From positions 1-60,647 of the forward strand of contig NZ_JABFVK010000064.1 in assembly GCF_013362815.1 (NCBI RefSeq): DNA of 60,647 nt. The letters are read 5' to 3'. The position numbers and the translations under genes are program-made. Shown here piece by piece: positions 34,287 through 42,527 of the stretch. Source of the DNA: Hamadaea sp. (GTDB taxonomy: Bacteria; Actinomycetota; Actinomycetes; Mycobacteriales; Micromonosporaceae). The notes under the pieces were generated by a model. The model did no database searches, was not told the DNA's origin, and worked only from the letters and a program-made list of their open reading frames with translations. Position 1 is the stretch's first letter. Each line of letters starts with the position of its first letter.

Positions 34287-36323
34287 ATGGACTTCAGCAT
34301 GGGCGAAATCGAGTCAGAACAGGCGTACCTCGCGAACGCGCGGGGTGCGCTGGACCGGATGCGGCAGGACGTCGTCGACACGGAGACGCCGGAGTTCGTG
34401 TCGGGCACCGACGAGGTGTGGTTCAACACGGTGTACCGGATGGCACGGGCGCAACGGGGCCGGGACCTCGTCGACCTGCCCGACGTTCCGCTGTTCTTCG
34501 GGCGGCTCGACTATGACGACGGCGTGATCGGCGAGAACATGGACCGCGTCTACGTCGGGCGGCGGCACGTGCGCGACGACGACGGCACGCCGTTGGTGGT
34601 GGACTGGCGGGCACCGGTCTCGATGCCGTTCTATCGGGCCACGCCCAAGGATCGTCGCGGTGTCGTTCGGCGGCGGCGCTATGGTTTCGCTGAAGGCGCG
34701 CTGCTCTCGGCGTACGAGGATGAGATTCTGGAGAGCGGGACCGGCGGCGGGAGCACGTTGCTGGCCGCGGAGATCGAGCGGCCACGGTCCGGGCCCATGC
34801 GCGACATCGTCGCGACCATCCAGCCTGAGCAGGACGAACTGGTCCGCGCGCCGCTGCAGCCGAGCATCTGCGTGCAGGGCGCGCCGGGGACCGGCAAGAC
34901 CGCGGTCGGTCTGCACAGACTGGCTTACCTGTTGTACGCGGAGCCGCAGCGGCTCGGCGCGGGAGTGATGGTCGTCGGGCCGAACCGGTCGTTCTTGTCC
35001 TACATTCGCCACGTGCTGCCGGCGCTGGGCGAGGTGTCGGTCGTGCAGAAGACGGTCGACGAGCTGCTGGACCGGCCCACGTCCGCTGTGGACACTCTGG
35101 AAGCGCTGGTCGTCAAGGGTGACGCGCGGATGGCCGAGGTGCTGCGGCGGGCGTTGTGGAGCCACGTCTCGCTGCCGGCCGAGGACCTGGTGTACGTCCA
35201 CGGCTCGACCCGGTACCGAGTCGGGCTGGGCCGGATGGCTCAGATCGTGACCGAGATGCAGGCCGTACGCTATGCCGCCGGGCGAGACGGCGCGGCGCAA
35301 CGGATCGCCGGGCTGGTCGTGATGCAGATGGAACGGCGCGGCGCGACTCCGGACGACCGCGAGGTGGCCGCGGTGGCTCGATCGAAGCCGGTCAAGGCGG
35401 TGCTCGACGCGATCTGGCCGCGCCTGACGCCGGAGCAGGTGCTGTTCAAGCTGCTGTCCGACGCGGACTTCCTCGCCACGTGCGCGGCGGAGCTGCTGAC
35501 GCCCGAGGAGCAGAAGGCGCTGCTGTGGGCCAAGCCCGCTCGCTCGGTGAAGTCGGCCCGCTGGTCGGCCGCCGACGCCGTGCTATTGGACGAGCTCGCG
35601 GGGCTGATCGACCGGGTGCCCTCGCTGAGTTGTCTGATGCTCGATGAGGCGCAAGATCTTTCCCCGATGCAGTGCCGGGCGCTCGGCCGGCGCTGCGGCA
35701 ACGGGTCGCTGACCGTCCTGGGCGACATCGCGCAGGGCACGAGCCCGTGGGCGGCAGGTGACTGGCCGACACTGTTGGCGCACCTCGGCAAGCCGGACGC
35801 GGAGGTCTCGGTGCTGGACCGCGGCTTCCGGGTGCCTGCCGCGATCATCGAGTACGCCGCCCGGCTGCTGCCCGCGATCGCGCCGGGGCTCGGCGTACCG
35901 ACGTCGGTCCGGCGCACTTCCGGAGCGTTGTCGGTGGTATCCGTCGCCGATGCCATGGACGCAGCAGTGCTGTCGGCTTGCCGTTCCCGGCTGACGGCCG
36001 AGGGCTCGATCGGCGTGATCGCGGCCGACTCCGACATCGCCGCCCTGCACGCTGAACTGCAGGCCGGGCTGCTGGCGGACGGGGTCGACGCTTCGCTCGT
36101 CGGCGTCGACGAGGACGCTTTGGAGACCTCGCGGGTGGTATGCGTACCGGCCGGGCTGGCCAAGGGGCTGGAGTTCGACTCCGTGATCGTGGTCGAACCC
36201 GCTCGCATCGTCGACGCCGAAGAACGGGGACTTCAGCGGCTCTACGTCGCGCTGACGCGAGCGGTCAGCTCGCTTCAGGTGCTGCACGCTTCGCCGTTGC
36301 CCGCGTACCTCGCTCAGGAGTAA
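34287..36323 (+). CDS. helR: HelD/HelR-type RNA polymerase recycling helicase
   Basis: A 678-aa superfamily 1 ATPase. The N-terminal helical arm (SEQAYLANARGALDRMRQDV) and the region VYVGRRHVRDDDG are typical of HelD. Walker A GAPGTGKTAVGLHR follows at about residue 198, Walker B MLDEAQDLSPMQ at about 450, and the C-terminal SF1 motif LQRLYVALTRAVSSL near the end. HelR of Streptomyces displaces rifampicin from RNA polymerase and recycles stalled enzyme; the size and start of this protein fit that group better than UvrD or Rep. GAGGGG lies before two possible starts (34287 and 34299). No clear rifampin-associated element was found upstream. Confidence 0.82.
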   Translation: MDFSMGEIESEQAYLANARGALDRMRQDVVDTETPEFVSGTDEVWFNTVYRMARAQRGRDLVDLPDVPLFFGRLDYDDGVIGENMDRVYVGRRHVRDDDGTPLVVDWRAPVSMPFYRATPKDRRGVVRRRRYGFAEGALLSAYEDEILESGTGGGSTLLAAEIERPRSGPMRDIVATIQPEQDELVRAPLQPSICVQGAPGTGKTAVGLHRLAYLLYAEPQRLGAGVMVVGPNRSFLSYIRHVLPALGEVSVVQKTVDELLDRPTSAVDTLEALVVKGDARMAEVLRRALWSHVSLPAEDLVYVHGSTRYRVGLGRMAQIVTEMQAVRYAAGRDGAAQRIAGLVVMQMERRGATPDDREVAAVARSKPVKAVLDAIWPRLTPEQVLFKLLSDADFLATCAAELLTPEEQKALLWAKPARSVKSARWSAADAVLLDELAGLIDRVPSLSCLMLDEAQDLSPMQCRALGRRCGNGSLTVLGDIAQGTSPWAAGDWPTLLAHLGKPDAEVSVLDRGFRVPAAIIEYAARLLPAIAPGLGVPTSVRRTSGALSVVSVADAMDAAVLSACRSRLTAEGSIGVIAADSDIAALHAELQAGLLADGVDASLVGVDEDALETSRVVCVPAGLAKGLEFDSVIVVEPARIVDAEERGLQRLYVALTRAVSSLQVLHASPLPAYLAQE

Positions 36324-37168
36324 CGCGGAACCTTGGTGCCCCGGCCTTGGGCGGATCCGGTCATCGTGGTCCGCCCGAGGTCGAGGAAGCAACGCGCGGT
36401 TCGATCGCCGGCGTCCCACATCGCGCGCGTGTTGAGGACCGTGAACCGGGCCCGGTACGCCTTGGCGTACTGAGCCGCGGAGACACCGACGAATGCCTGG
36501 ACCTTCCGTTCGCAGGCCGACTGCGCCTCGGGCCAAGCGTCGTCGGTCTTCCGGAAGGGGCTCGTGGCGGCCACGTCCGTCGCGCCGGCGAACTCCCAGT
36601 TGTGGGGCTCACGGCAGTCGACCGGGACGAAGGTCTCGGTCTTCGCAGCGTCCCGCCGGAAACAGCCGATGGACAACTCCGGGATGTTCACCCGCCCCGA
36701 ACCGTCGATCGCCGTCATCCGGCTGAGCCGCTCATCCAGGAAGTCCACGTCGCAGCGGACCCAGCGGGCGCCCTGCTCCCATTCCGACGGGCGCGGAACG
36801 GTGATCGTCACGACCGCCCGCAGCGGCCGCCAATCACTTCCGAGCCGCTCAGCCACCTTCTGATCGCAGATCCCGAACGAGACCGGCAGCGAAGCGTCGG
36901 TGACGGCGGGCGGGGCTGCGGCGGCCGGCCCGGTGATCTCGGCGACGTAGGCGACCTCGCGATTGTGGGAGTCGAGGCAGTCCTTGGCGAGGTCGAACGT
37001 CTTCGACCCACCGCCGATGGTCACGTAGCAGTCGCCCGCCTTGGGGACGGCCATCGTGGGCGAGGGACTCGCCGCCTCGGGCGAGGGGCTCTCGGGCGAG
37101 CACCCCGCGACCAGCGCCGCCATCATCACGAATGCAGCCACAACGCGGCCGCTCCGCTCCCCCGTCAT
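36314..37168 (-). CDS. Septum_form domain lipoprotein
   Basis: A 284-aa exported protein. A short signal ends in the lipobox LVAGC, giving a lipid-anchored Cys, followed by a Pro/Ser-rich spacer. Two Cys-containing repeats (KAGDCYV, AKDCLDSHNREV; LSIGCFRRDAAKTETFVPVDCREPHNWEF) match the Septum_form domain of actinobacterial cell-division-associated proteins. It probably acts at the outer membrane face. Its stop overlaps the convergent helicase gene by 10 bp. Confidence 0.8.
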   Translation of the reverse strand: MTGERSGRVVAAFVMMAALVAGCSPESPSPEAASPSPTMAVPKAGDCYVTIGGGSKTFDLAKDCLDSHNREVAYVAEITGPAAAAPPAVTDASLPVSFGICDQKVAERLGSDWRPLRAVVTITVPRPSEWEQGARWVRCDVDFLDERLSRMTAIDGSGRVNIPELSIGCFRRDAAKTETFVPVDCREPHNWEFAGATDVAATSPFRKTDDAWPEAQSACERKVQAFVGVSAAQYAKAYRARFTVLNTRAMWDAGDRTARCFLDLGRTTMTGSAQGRGTKVPRYS

Positions 37169-37224
37169 CTGTCCTCCACCGTCCGACGCACCGATCGGAC
37201 GAAGTATAGGGATCCGGCCCCAGG

Positions 37225-37280
37225 CATGATCAGCGGAAGCTTCGTGGGGTCATGGCCCCGCGAAACTTCCGCTGATCATG
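37225..37280. terminator. Long hairpin (27-bp arms) after the amidase gene
   Basis: Arms 37225-37251 and 37254-37280 pair at 24 of 27 positions around a 2-nt centre; the arm begins CATGATCAGCGGAAG. It starts 6 nt after the amidase stop on the minus strand and lies upstream of the Septum_form gene. A cruciform or terminator role is likely; there is no U-tract. Confidence 0.75.
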
Positions 37281-37286
37281 AGCGGT

Positions 37287-38468
37287 TCAGTACTGGAACG
37301 CCTCGCGTACGGCGCCGCCGACGATCGCGCACCAGGTCGAGTGGTCGACCTTGCCGTTCGGCTCCAGCCCATGGATGCGCTGCATGTCCTGCACGGCCTT
37401 CTTCGTGACGTAGTCGAACTCACCGGTCACGGTCACCTCCGGCCAGCCCTTGCGGTTCAGCATGAACTGCACCGCGCTGACCGGCAGCCCGGTCGCGTCC
37501 TTCTCGAGGTCGACGACCAGCGCCTCCCACGTGTCCAGGGTGAAGGTGGCGTCGACGTCGACCGCGATGCCGTTGGCCGCCTGGAACGCGCCGACCGCGG
37601 CAACCGTGGCCGAGCCGAACGCGCCGTCGGTGGGCACGGCGTATCCGTGGTGGTTCAGCAGGTACTGGCCCACCTGGACGACCGGGCTGTTGACGAACCG
37701 CCAGATGTCGGGCCAGCGCCGGGCCGGGATGTCGGCGTGGGACGAGCCCATCGCCTGGGCGACCCGGGAGCGTACCGACGGGAAGAGCTTGTAGAAGGCG
37801 ATGCCGGGGCAGTCGGTCACCCGGAAGTCCCAGTGCCCGAAGATGTCCCAGGCGTGCAGCCCGAACCGCTGGGAGACCGCGACGCAGAGACGTACGAGGG
37901 AATCGAGCAGCGCGTCCGGCGGCACCTCGGTGATATAGGTGCCTTCGTTCTCGATGCCGATCGCGTTGCCGTTCTCGCCCGGGCAGTGGGCGGAGACCAC
38001 CTGGTGGCTGCCGGCCTCCAGCCGCTCGAGGCTACGGTGGCGGCCTTCGAGGACGTAACCGCCTCTGCTGACCGTGAAATGCTGCCCGGTGTCGGCCCAG
38101 CCGTTGCCGTCCATGTGCAGGTTCTGGCAGTCCTGAGCCAGCTTCACGGCCTGCTCACGCGAGTAGTCCGTGACGTTCGGGAAGGCCATGTGGTGCAGGA
38201 TGATCTTGTTCGTGGTGTTGTTGGTCAGCTGAATCGTGCTCGACGGCGGGCGGGCGCCCCACGAGTCGCAGTCGATGATCCAGGGGAACTCGCTGCTCGG
38301 CGTGGCGAAGGCGGGCGTGCCGGCGGCCAGCTCGGTGCCGACGACGGCGACCGCCGCCAGGCCGAGACCGGCGCGCAGGATCGTCCGGCGGTCCAGTTCG
38401 GAGATCGGCTCACCGATCGGTTGATGGGAGTGGTCGTGTGCCTGGCCATATGCCTGGTCGTGTGCCAT
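37287..38468 (-). CDS. Tat-exported N-acetylmuramoyl-L-alanine amidase with peptidoglycan-binding repeats
   Basis: A 393-aa secreted hydrolase. A twin-arginine signal (DRRTILRAGLGLAAVAVVG) follows a His-rich leader. The PGRP/amidase_2 domain (about 60-225) keeps the zinc ligands: KIILHHM, SAHCPGEN/GHWDF and the Cys in TDCPG. Two PG_binding_1 repeats follow (GQYLLNHHGYAVPTDGAFG and VQFMLNRKGWPEVTVTGEFD), the second reaching the C-terminus. It should cut the lactyl-alanine amide bond in the wall. AAGAGG lies 5 nt before the ATG. It is the last gene of a minus-strand envelope block with the deacetylase and GT2 and ends at a strong hairpin. Confidence 0.9.
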   Translation of the reverse strand: MAHDQAYGQAHDHSHQPIGEPISELDRRTILRAGLGLAAVAVVGTELAAGTPAFATPSSEFPWIIDCDSWGARPPSSTIQLTNNTTNKIILHHMAFPNVTDYSREQAVKLAQDCQNLHMDGNGWADTGQHFTVSRGGYVLEGRHRSLERLEAGSHQVVSAHCPGENGNAIGIENEGTYITEVPPDALLDSLVRLCVAVSQRFGLHAWDIFGHWDFRVTDCPGIAFYKLFPSVRSRVAQAMGSSHADIPARRWPDIWRFVNSPVVQVGQYLLNHHGYAVPTDGAFGSATVAAVGAFQAANGIAVDVDATFTLDTWEALVVDLEKDATGLPVSAVQFMLNRKGWPEVTVTGEFDYVTKKAVQDMQRIHGLEPNGKVDHSTWCAIVGGAVREAFQY

Positions 38469-38544
38469 GAGGACCTCTTGGGGGGCGACGGTGACTTCGG
38501 GGCGAGGTGGCAGATTTCTTCTTCTTGCCACAGGCTCACGAAGA

Positions 38545-39288
38545 CTATTTCCGCCCGGCGGTCGCCGCAAGACCCTGGTAGGCGGACACCCCCAGCAGCT
38601 CGTCCACGGTGACAAACTTGTAACCCCGGGAAAGCAGGCCGTCCACGGTGGCGCGTACGGCGTCGACGGTCGCGCCGCGGTCGCCGCCATGGCCGTCGAA
38701 TCCGTCGTGGAAGATGAGGATCGAGCCCGGACGCGTCTTCGCGACCGCCCGCCGCGCCATGCGTACGCCGGACGGCTGGAACACTTCGAGCGCGTGCCCG
38801 AACTCCCCCGCCACCGGCTGCATGCCTTGGCTGCGCAGCATTCGCAGGAGCGACGGATGCCGCCACAGCCACGGCGTACGCGCCAACGCCGGAGTGCGGC
38901 CGAGAACGCGGGTGAGGATCTGCTGCGTCCGCTCGACCTCGTCCGCGTACGCACCCGGCCGCAGATAGGTGCCGAACCGGTGGCTCAGCGAATGATTGCC
39001 GACGACGTGCCCCTCGTCGGCCACCCGCCGGGCCACCTCGGGATGACGTTCCACGCAGTGTCCTACGTGGAAGAACGTCGCCTTGACCCCCCGATTGCCG
39101 AGGAAGTCCAGGATCTGCGAGGTGTACGGCTCGTTCGGGCCGTCGTCGAAGGTCAGCGCGACGACCCGCTCGTCCGTCCGGGCGCGGTGCGGATAGTTCC
39201 GCGCGGTGGGCCCGAACGGTGCCATGAGCAACCAGTACGCCGCGCCCCCGAACGCAACGACCAGCAATGCTGCGACCGCGAAGATCAC
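38545..39288 (-). CDS. Polysaccharide deacetylase (CE4/NodB)
   Basis: A 247-aa membrane-anchored enzyme: one N-terminal helix (AVAALLVVAFGGAAYWLLM) then a NodB domain. Motif 1 VALTFDDGPN (catalytic and metal Asp), motif 2 NHSLSHRFG (metal His pair), motif 3 RTPWLWRHP and motif 5 SILIFHDGF are all present. It would de-N-acetylate peptidoglycan or another glucosamine polymer outside the cell. The ATG at 39288 overlaps the GT2 stop by 4 bp, so deacetylase and GT2 are coupled and may act on one glycan. Confidence 0.9.
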   Translation of the reverse strand: MIFAVAALLVVAFGGAAYWLLMAPFGPTARNYPHRARTDERVVALTFDDGPNEPYTSQILDFLGNRGVKATFFHVGHCVERHPEVARRVADEGHVVGNHSLSHRFGTYLRPGAYADEVERTQQILTRVLGRTPALARTPWLWRHPSLLRMLRSQGMQPVAGEFGHALEVFQPSGVRMARRAVAKTRPGSILIFHDGFDGHGGDRGATVDAVRATVDGLLSRGYKFVTVDELLGVSAYQGLAATAGRK

Positions 39289-40271
39289 CGGACGACCTCG
39301 AGACCGTCACTCCGGGCGGGCTCAAGATCGTCGCGTCCGGGGTCAAGATCGTCGCCCTGGATGGGGTCAAGATCGTCGCGGTATCCGGGATAACGCGGCA
39401 TTGCGGCGCGGGAAGGGGACGTTATCCCGGATACCGCGAGCGAAGCGGGCGACGCAGCCGACAAAGCGGGCGAAGCCAACGACGAAACGGGCGAGACAGC
39501 GGGAGAAGTACCCGAGAGCGCAGAAGGAAGCCGGAAGGCGGGAGCGGAGCCGAGCACCCGCCGCCCGGCGATCCGGTTGACGCCGTAGGTCAGCAGGTAG
39601 TGCACGGGAAGGCTCACGAACACGTTGTAGCCCAGGCCTCGAGTGAAGCGCCGCCCCGAAGTGAAGGTGGGGTTGGCGTGCGCGTACACGACCCGGCCGC
39701 GCTTGCGCAACCGGCGCAGCTGGTCCAGCTCGTCGCCGCCCTGGGTCAGGTTGGTGTCGTAGCCCGTGAAGGCGTCCCGCCGGAACGCGATGTTGGTCGC
39801 GCTGGCGTACATCGCCCGGCCGGTCAGCTTGTAGACGCCGTTGACCGCTCCGAACAGCGCCCGGCCATACGTACGGCCCCAACGCGGGCCGTCGGCGTAC
39901 TCGCACGGGCCGACGACCGCCACGATGTCGTCGCTCGCGCGGAACGCCGCGTCGATGCGGCTGAGCCAGTCGCGGCTGTAGACGGTGTCGGCGTCGGCCG
40001 AGACCACGATCTCGCCGCGCGCTTCGAGGGTGCCGCGCTGCCGCGCGTTGCATACTCCCGGCTCGGGCTCGGTCACCACCCGGGCGCCGAGGTCGCGGGC
40101 GATCTGCGCGGTGTCGTCCGTGCAGTTGTTGTCGACGACGATCACTTCGAAGCCGCCACCGGGACCGCCACCGTCGAAGTCCTGCTTCTGCAGGGACAGG
40201 AGGGCGTCGGCGACGTAGCCGGCCTCGTTGAAGCACGGGATCACGACGCTGAACCTGATCTTGTCTGCCAT
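39285..40271 (-). CDS. GT2 glycosyltransferase with repeat-derived C-terminal tail
   Basis: A 328-aa enzyme. Residues 1-240 form a GT-A domain: VVIPCFNEAGYVADALLSL, EVIVVDNNCTDDT, the DxD motif ADADT and GGDELDQLRRL. The last ~85 residues are Ser/Ala/Pro-rich and then acidic (DDLDP three times); they come from repeats in the DNA: three copies of TCAAGATCGTCGC and a 19-bp inverted repeat at 39377-39438. This tail is not part of the GT2 fold. The partner deacetylase suggests a role in making a cell-surface glycan. There are one or two possible membrane segments (residues 210-235). Confidence 0.85.
   Translation of the reverse strand: MADKIRFSVVIPCFNEAGYVADALLSLQKQDFDGGGPGGGFEVIVVDNNCTDDTAQIARDLGARVVTEPEPGVCNARQRGTLEARGEIVVSADADTVYSRDWLSRIDAAFRASDDIVAVVGPCEYADGPRWGRTYGRALFGAVNGVYKLTGRAMYASATNIAFRRDAFTGYDTNLTQGGDELDQLRRLRKRGRVVYAHANPTFTSGRRFTRGLGYNVFVSLPVHYLLTYGVNRIAGRRVLGSAPAFRLPSALSGTSPAVSPVSSLASPALSAASPASLAVSGITSPSRAAMPRYPGYRDDLDPIQGDDLDPGRDDLEPARSDGLEVVR
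39322..39379. repeat. Three direct copies of TCAAGATCGTCGC inside the GT2 tail
   Basis: Copies start at 39322, 39343 and 39367 (spacings 21 and 24, both multiples of three). They encode the repeated DDLDP/DDLEP-type segments of the GT2 C-terminus. Confidence 0.85.
39377..39438. repeat. 19-bp perfect inverted repeat inside the GT2 coding sequence
   Basis: Arms 39377-39395 and 39420-39438 are perfect inverted copies of CGCGGTATCCGGGATAACG with a 24-nt loop. Such palindromes are normally intergenic; here one lies within the low-complexity tail of the GT2 gene. Confidence 0.9.
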
Positions 40272-40445
40272 GGCGTCAAGTCTTCGTCGAAAGGGCCTGC
40301 CTGAACCATCAGGAGCTCCCCCGACTTCGACCTGGGGCTATCCCCCCTAAGGAGGTGCACCCAACCCCAGGTGGGACGGGCTACCCAGGCGAGACGACCC
40401 GGGCGGCGGTGACAACAGCTCACCCCGACCTGAGTAACGGCGCTC

Positions 40446-41420
40446 ATGACCGCGACCGCGAGGCTGCCGAGGATGATGGTCATGGACGGGGTTTATCTCG
40501 GATCACCGGCGTACGCGCTGGGCAGCCGCAAGCAGCACGTCCGCGAGTCCGCCGAAGCGGGCCTGCTCCGGTCGGCCGCGAGCGACCTGGAGGCGGCCGG
40601 CTTCCGGTGGCATCACGTATGCGGGCCGGACGAGTCGGCGTACGACCTGGCCCGGCAGGCGGTGGCGGAGATCGCCGGGAACGGCGGACTGCGCGACATC
40701 GACGCGATCGTGTACGCCACCTGCCTACCCGAGCCGCAGCAGCACCCGGTGCGCGACGTCAAAATGCTCATGGACTTCCCGGCGAGCCGCTTGCAGGCGG
40801 AGTTCGGATTACGCGATGCGATCGTGGTCGGCCTGCATCAGCAGGCGTGCACCGGGATGCTGGGCGCGCTCCGGGTGGCGAAGGCGCTGCTGGTCAGTGA
40901 ACCGAGCTGGCGGCGCATCCTGTGTGTCACTGCCGACCGCTTTCCCGACGGCGCCTGGTACGAGCAGGCGTACAACGTGATCTCGGACGGAGCCGCGGCC
41001 TGCGTCGTCGGCCGCGAACCGGACGTCTGCCGCCTCCTGACCGTGCATCACATCACCAACGGCGGGCTCGGCCGCGCCGGAGACGACGAAACCGTCGGCA
41101 CCTATTTCGCGTACACGCATCGCATCGTCCGGGAGACCGCGGACCGGATCGGCGCGACGCCGCCGGAACTCGAGTGGATCGTGCCGCAGAACACCCACGA
41201 GCAGGCGTGGCGGATCCTCGCGCGGCTGCTCGCGGTCGACCACGGCCGGGTGTGGCATCCGTCGTTGCCGGACGTGGGCCACGTGATCTCGGCCGATGTG
41301 ATGGTGAATCTGGCGGCCCTGCTGGCCTCCGGCCAGGCGCAACCGGGGGACCGGATCGCGCTGGCGATGGCCGGATTCGGGCTGAACTGGCAATGCGCGG
41401 CGCTGGAGGTGACGCGATGA
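40446..41420 (+). CDS. KASIII-like (FabH-family) condensing enzyme, operon gene 1
   Basis: A 324-aa thiolase-fold enzyme. The nucleophile is C135 in HQQACTGMLGAL, and a catalytic His is H251 in QNTHEQAW. FabH has Asn in GNTSAAS; the aligned block here is GHVISAD with H279, so the triad would be Cys-His-His, as in KASI/II. It may condense, transfer or decarboxylate an acyl group on the carrier protein. The ATG at 40446 lies in a 174-nt gap after the divergent GT2 gene that contains a CCTGGGG/CCCCAGG dyad (about 40339-40372). The stop overlaps the diiron oxygenase gene by 4 bp (ATGA). It starts a seven-gene operon. Confidence 0.82.
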   Translation: MTATARLPRMMVMDGVYLGSPAYALGSRKQHVRESAEAGLLRSAASDLEAAGFRWHHVCGPDESAYDLARQAVAEIAGNGGLRDIDAIVYATCLPEPQQHPVRDVKMLMDFPASRLQAEFGLRDAIVVGLHQQACTGMLGALRVAKALLVSEPSWRRILCVTADRFPDGAWYEQAYNVISDGAAACVVGREPDVCRLLTVHHITNGGLGRAGDDETVGTYFAYTHRIVRETADRIGATPPELEWIVPQNTHEQAWRILARLLAVDHGRVWHPSLPDVGHVISADVMVNLAALLASGQAQPGDRIALAMAGFGLNWQCAALEVTR

Positions 41421-42292
41421 GCGTGCTGGCGGCTGCGCTCGCGGAGGTCGCACCGACGGCCGACCGGCTGAGCCGATTGTCGCAACGGGCCTATCAGAAT
41501 CCGTACGCGGTCGACTGGCCCTCCACAGTAGAACCCGAAGCGGATTGGTTCGGCAGCCCGGAGTACGTCAGCCTCTTCGGCACCCCGGCGTGGTCCGAGC
41601 TGGACGAGAAGGGCCGCAGGCGGCTGGCTTTCCACGAGGCGGCCGGCTTCTACAGCCTCAACATCCACGGCGAGAAGTCGCTGATGCAAGGGCTCGCCGC
41701 GCGGCTGTATCGCAGCGACCTCACGGAGTTCACCGGCTATCTGCACCACTTCCTGGACGAGGAGAACAAGCACAGCGTCTACTTCGGAGGCTTCTGCACC
41801 CGGTACGCCCGCGTGCACCGAGCCCGGCAGCTGGCCTTCACCGCCGACCGGCCGCGAGACGTGGCGGACTTCCTGTTCTTCGCCCAGACGATGATCTTCG
41901 AGGAGATCGTCGACCACTACAACCGGGTCCAGGCCCGGGATCGGCGGCTGCATCCGCTCGCCCGGTTCATCAACGACAGTCATCACCGCGACGAGGCCCG
42001 GCATCTGGCGTTCGGCCGGCAGCTCGTCGGCGCACTCTGGGCGGCCGGCGCGCCGTGGCCGCAGGAGGCGGAGATCCGTGCCGACCTCGACCGCTTCTTC
42101 ACCATCACCTGGCGCGACTTCTACCACCCCGACGTGTACGCCGACGCCGGCATCGCCGACCCGTGGGAGGTCGCCGACGCGGCTTGGTCCGCGCCCGCCC
42201 AACGGGCTCATCGCCGGCGGGTTTCGGACAAGTGCCTGCGCGTACTCACGGCGGCGGGCGTCCTGACCGAGGAGCCGACGGATGCGTTCTGA
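41417..42292 (+). CDS. AurF/CmlI-type diiron N-oxygenase, operon gene 2
   Basis: A 291-aa all-helical diiron oxygenase. The full seven-ligand set of p-aminobenzoate N-oxygenase AurF can be placed: E86 (NIHGEKSLM), E116 and H119 (DEENKH), E162 (FEEIVDHY), H189, E193 and H196 (HHRDEARH). The third histidine is the feature that sets AurF/CmlI apart from other diiron oxygenases. These enzymes oxidise an amine stepwise to hydroxylamine, nitroso or nitro. The neighbouring carrier protein and aa:CP ligase suggest that the amine is a carrier-bound amino acid, as for CmlI-like enzymes; this is inference. Overlaps upstream (4 bp) and downstream (11 bp). Confidence 0.85.
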   Translation: MSVLAAALAEVAPTADRLSRLSQRAYQNPYAVDWPSTVEPEADWFGSPEYVSLFGTPAWSELDEKGRRRLAFHEAAGFYSLNIHGEKSLMQGLAARLYRSDLTEFTGYLHHFLDEENKHSVYFGGFCTRYARVHRARQLAFTADRPRDVADFLFFAQTMIFEEIVDHYNRVQARDRRLHPLARFINDSHHRDEARHLAFGRQLVGALWAAGAPWPQEAEIRADLDRFFTITWRDFYHPDVYADAGIADPWEVADAAWSAPAQRAHRRRVSDKCLRVLTAAGVLTEEPTDAF

Positions 42293-42527
42293 GCCCGAAA
42301 TCCGCAGCGCCTTGCGAACCTACGTCTCCCGGCACGCCGGTGACGTCGCGTTCACCGATCAGACCGCGCTCTTCTCGGTGCGTGTACTGCGGTCGATCCA
42401 CCTGCCCGAGCTGATCATGCTGCTCGAACGGCTGCGCGGTGCGCCGATCGACGTCGAGCAGCTGCGCATCGGCGACTTCGACAGCATCGACGCGATGCTC
42501 ACCCGATTCGGAGGCCCGCATGCCTGA
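42282..42527 (+). CDS. Acyl/aminoacyl carrier protein, operon gene 3
   Basis: An 81-aa four-helix protein of carrier-protein size. The pattern LRSIHLPELIMLLERLRG aligns with the DSL-helix II region of ACPs, placing the phosphopantetheine Ser at S38. The usual Asp before it is R37, so the motif reads RSI, as in unusual carrier proteins that may be recognised by dedicated ligases. The C-terminal GDFDSIDAMLTRFG matches the last ACP helix. The next gene encodes an aaRS-like aa:CP ligase, its likely partner. It overlaps both neighbours (11 bp and 8 bp). Confidence 0.75.
   Translation: MRSEPEIRSALRTYVSRHAGDVAFTDQTALFSVRVLRSIHLPELIMLLERLRGAPIDVEQLRIGDFDSIDAMLTRFGGPHA

Noticed and set aside
40330-40372. 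CCTGGGG/CCCCAGG dyad with AAGGAGG as a riboswitch or leader for the KASIII operon
   Set aside because: The dyad is short, the AAGGAGG lies over 70 nt from the start codon, and no known aptamer pattern is seen.
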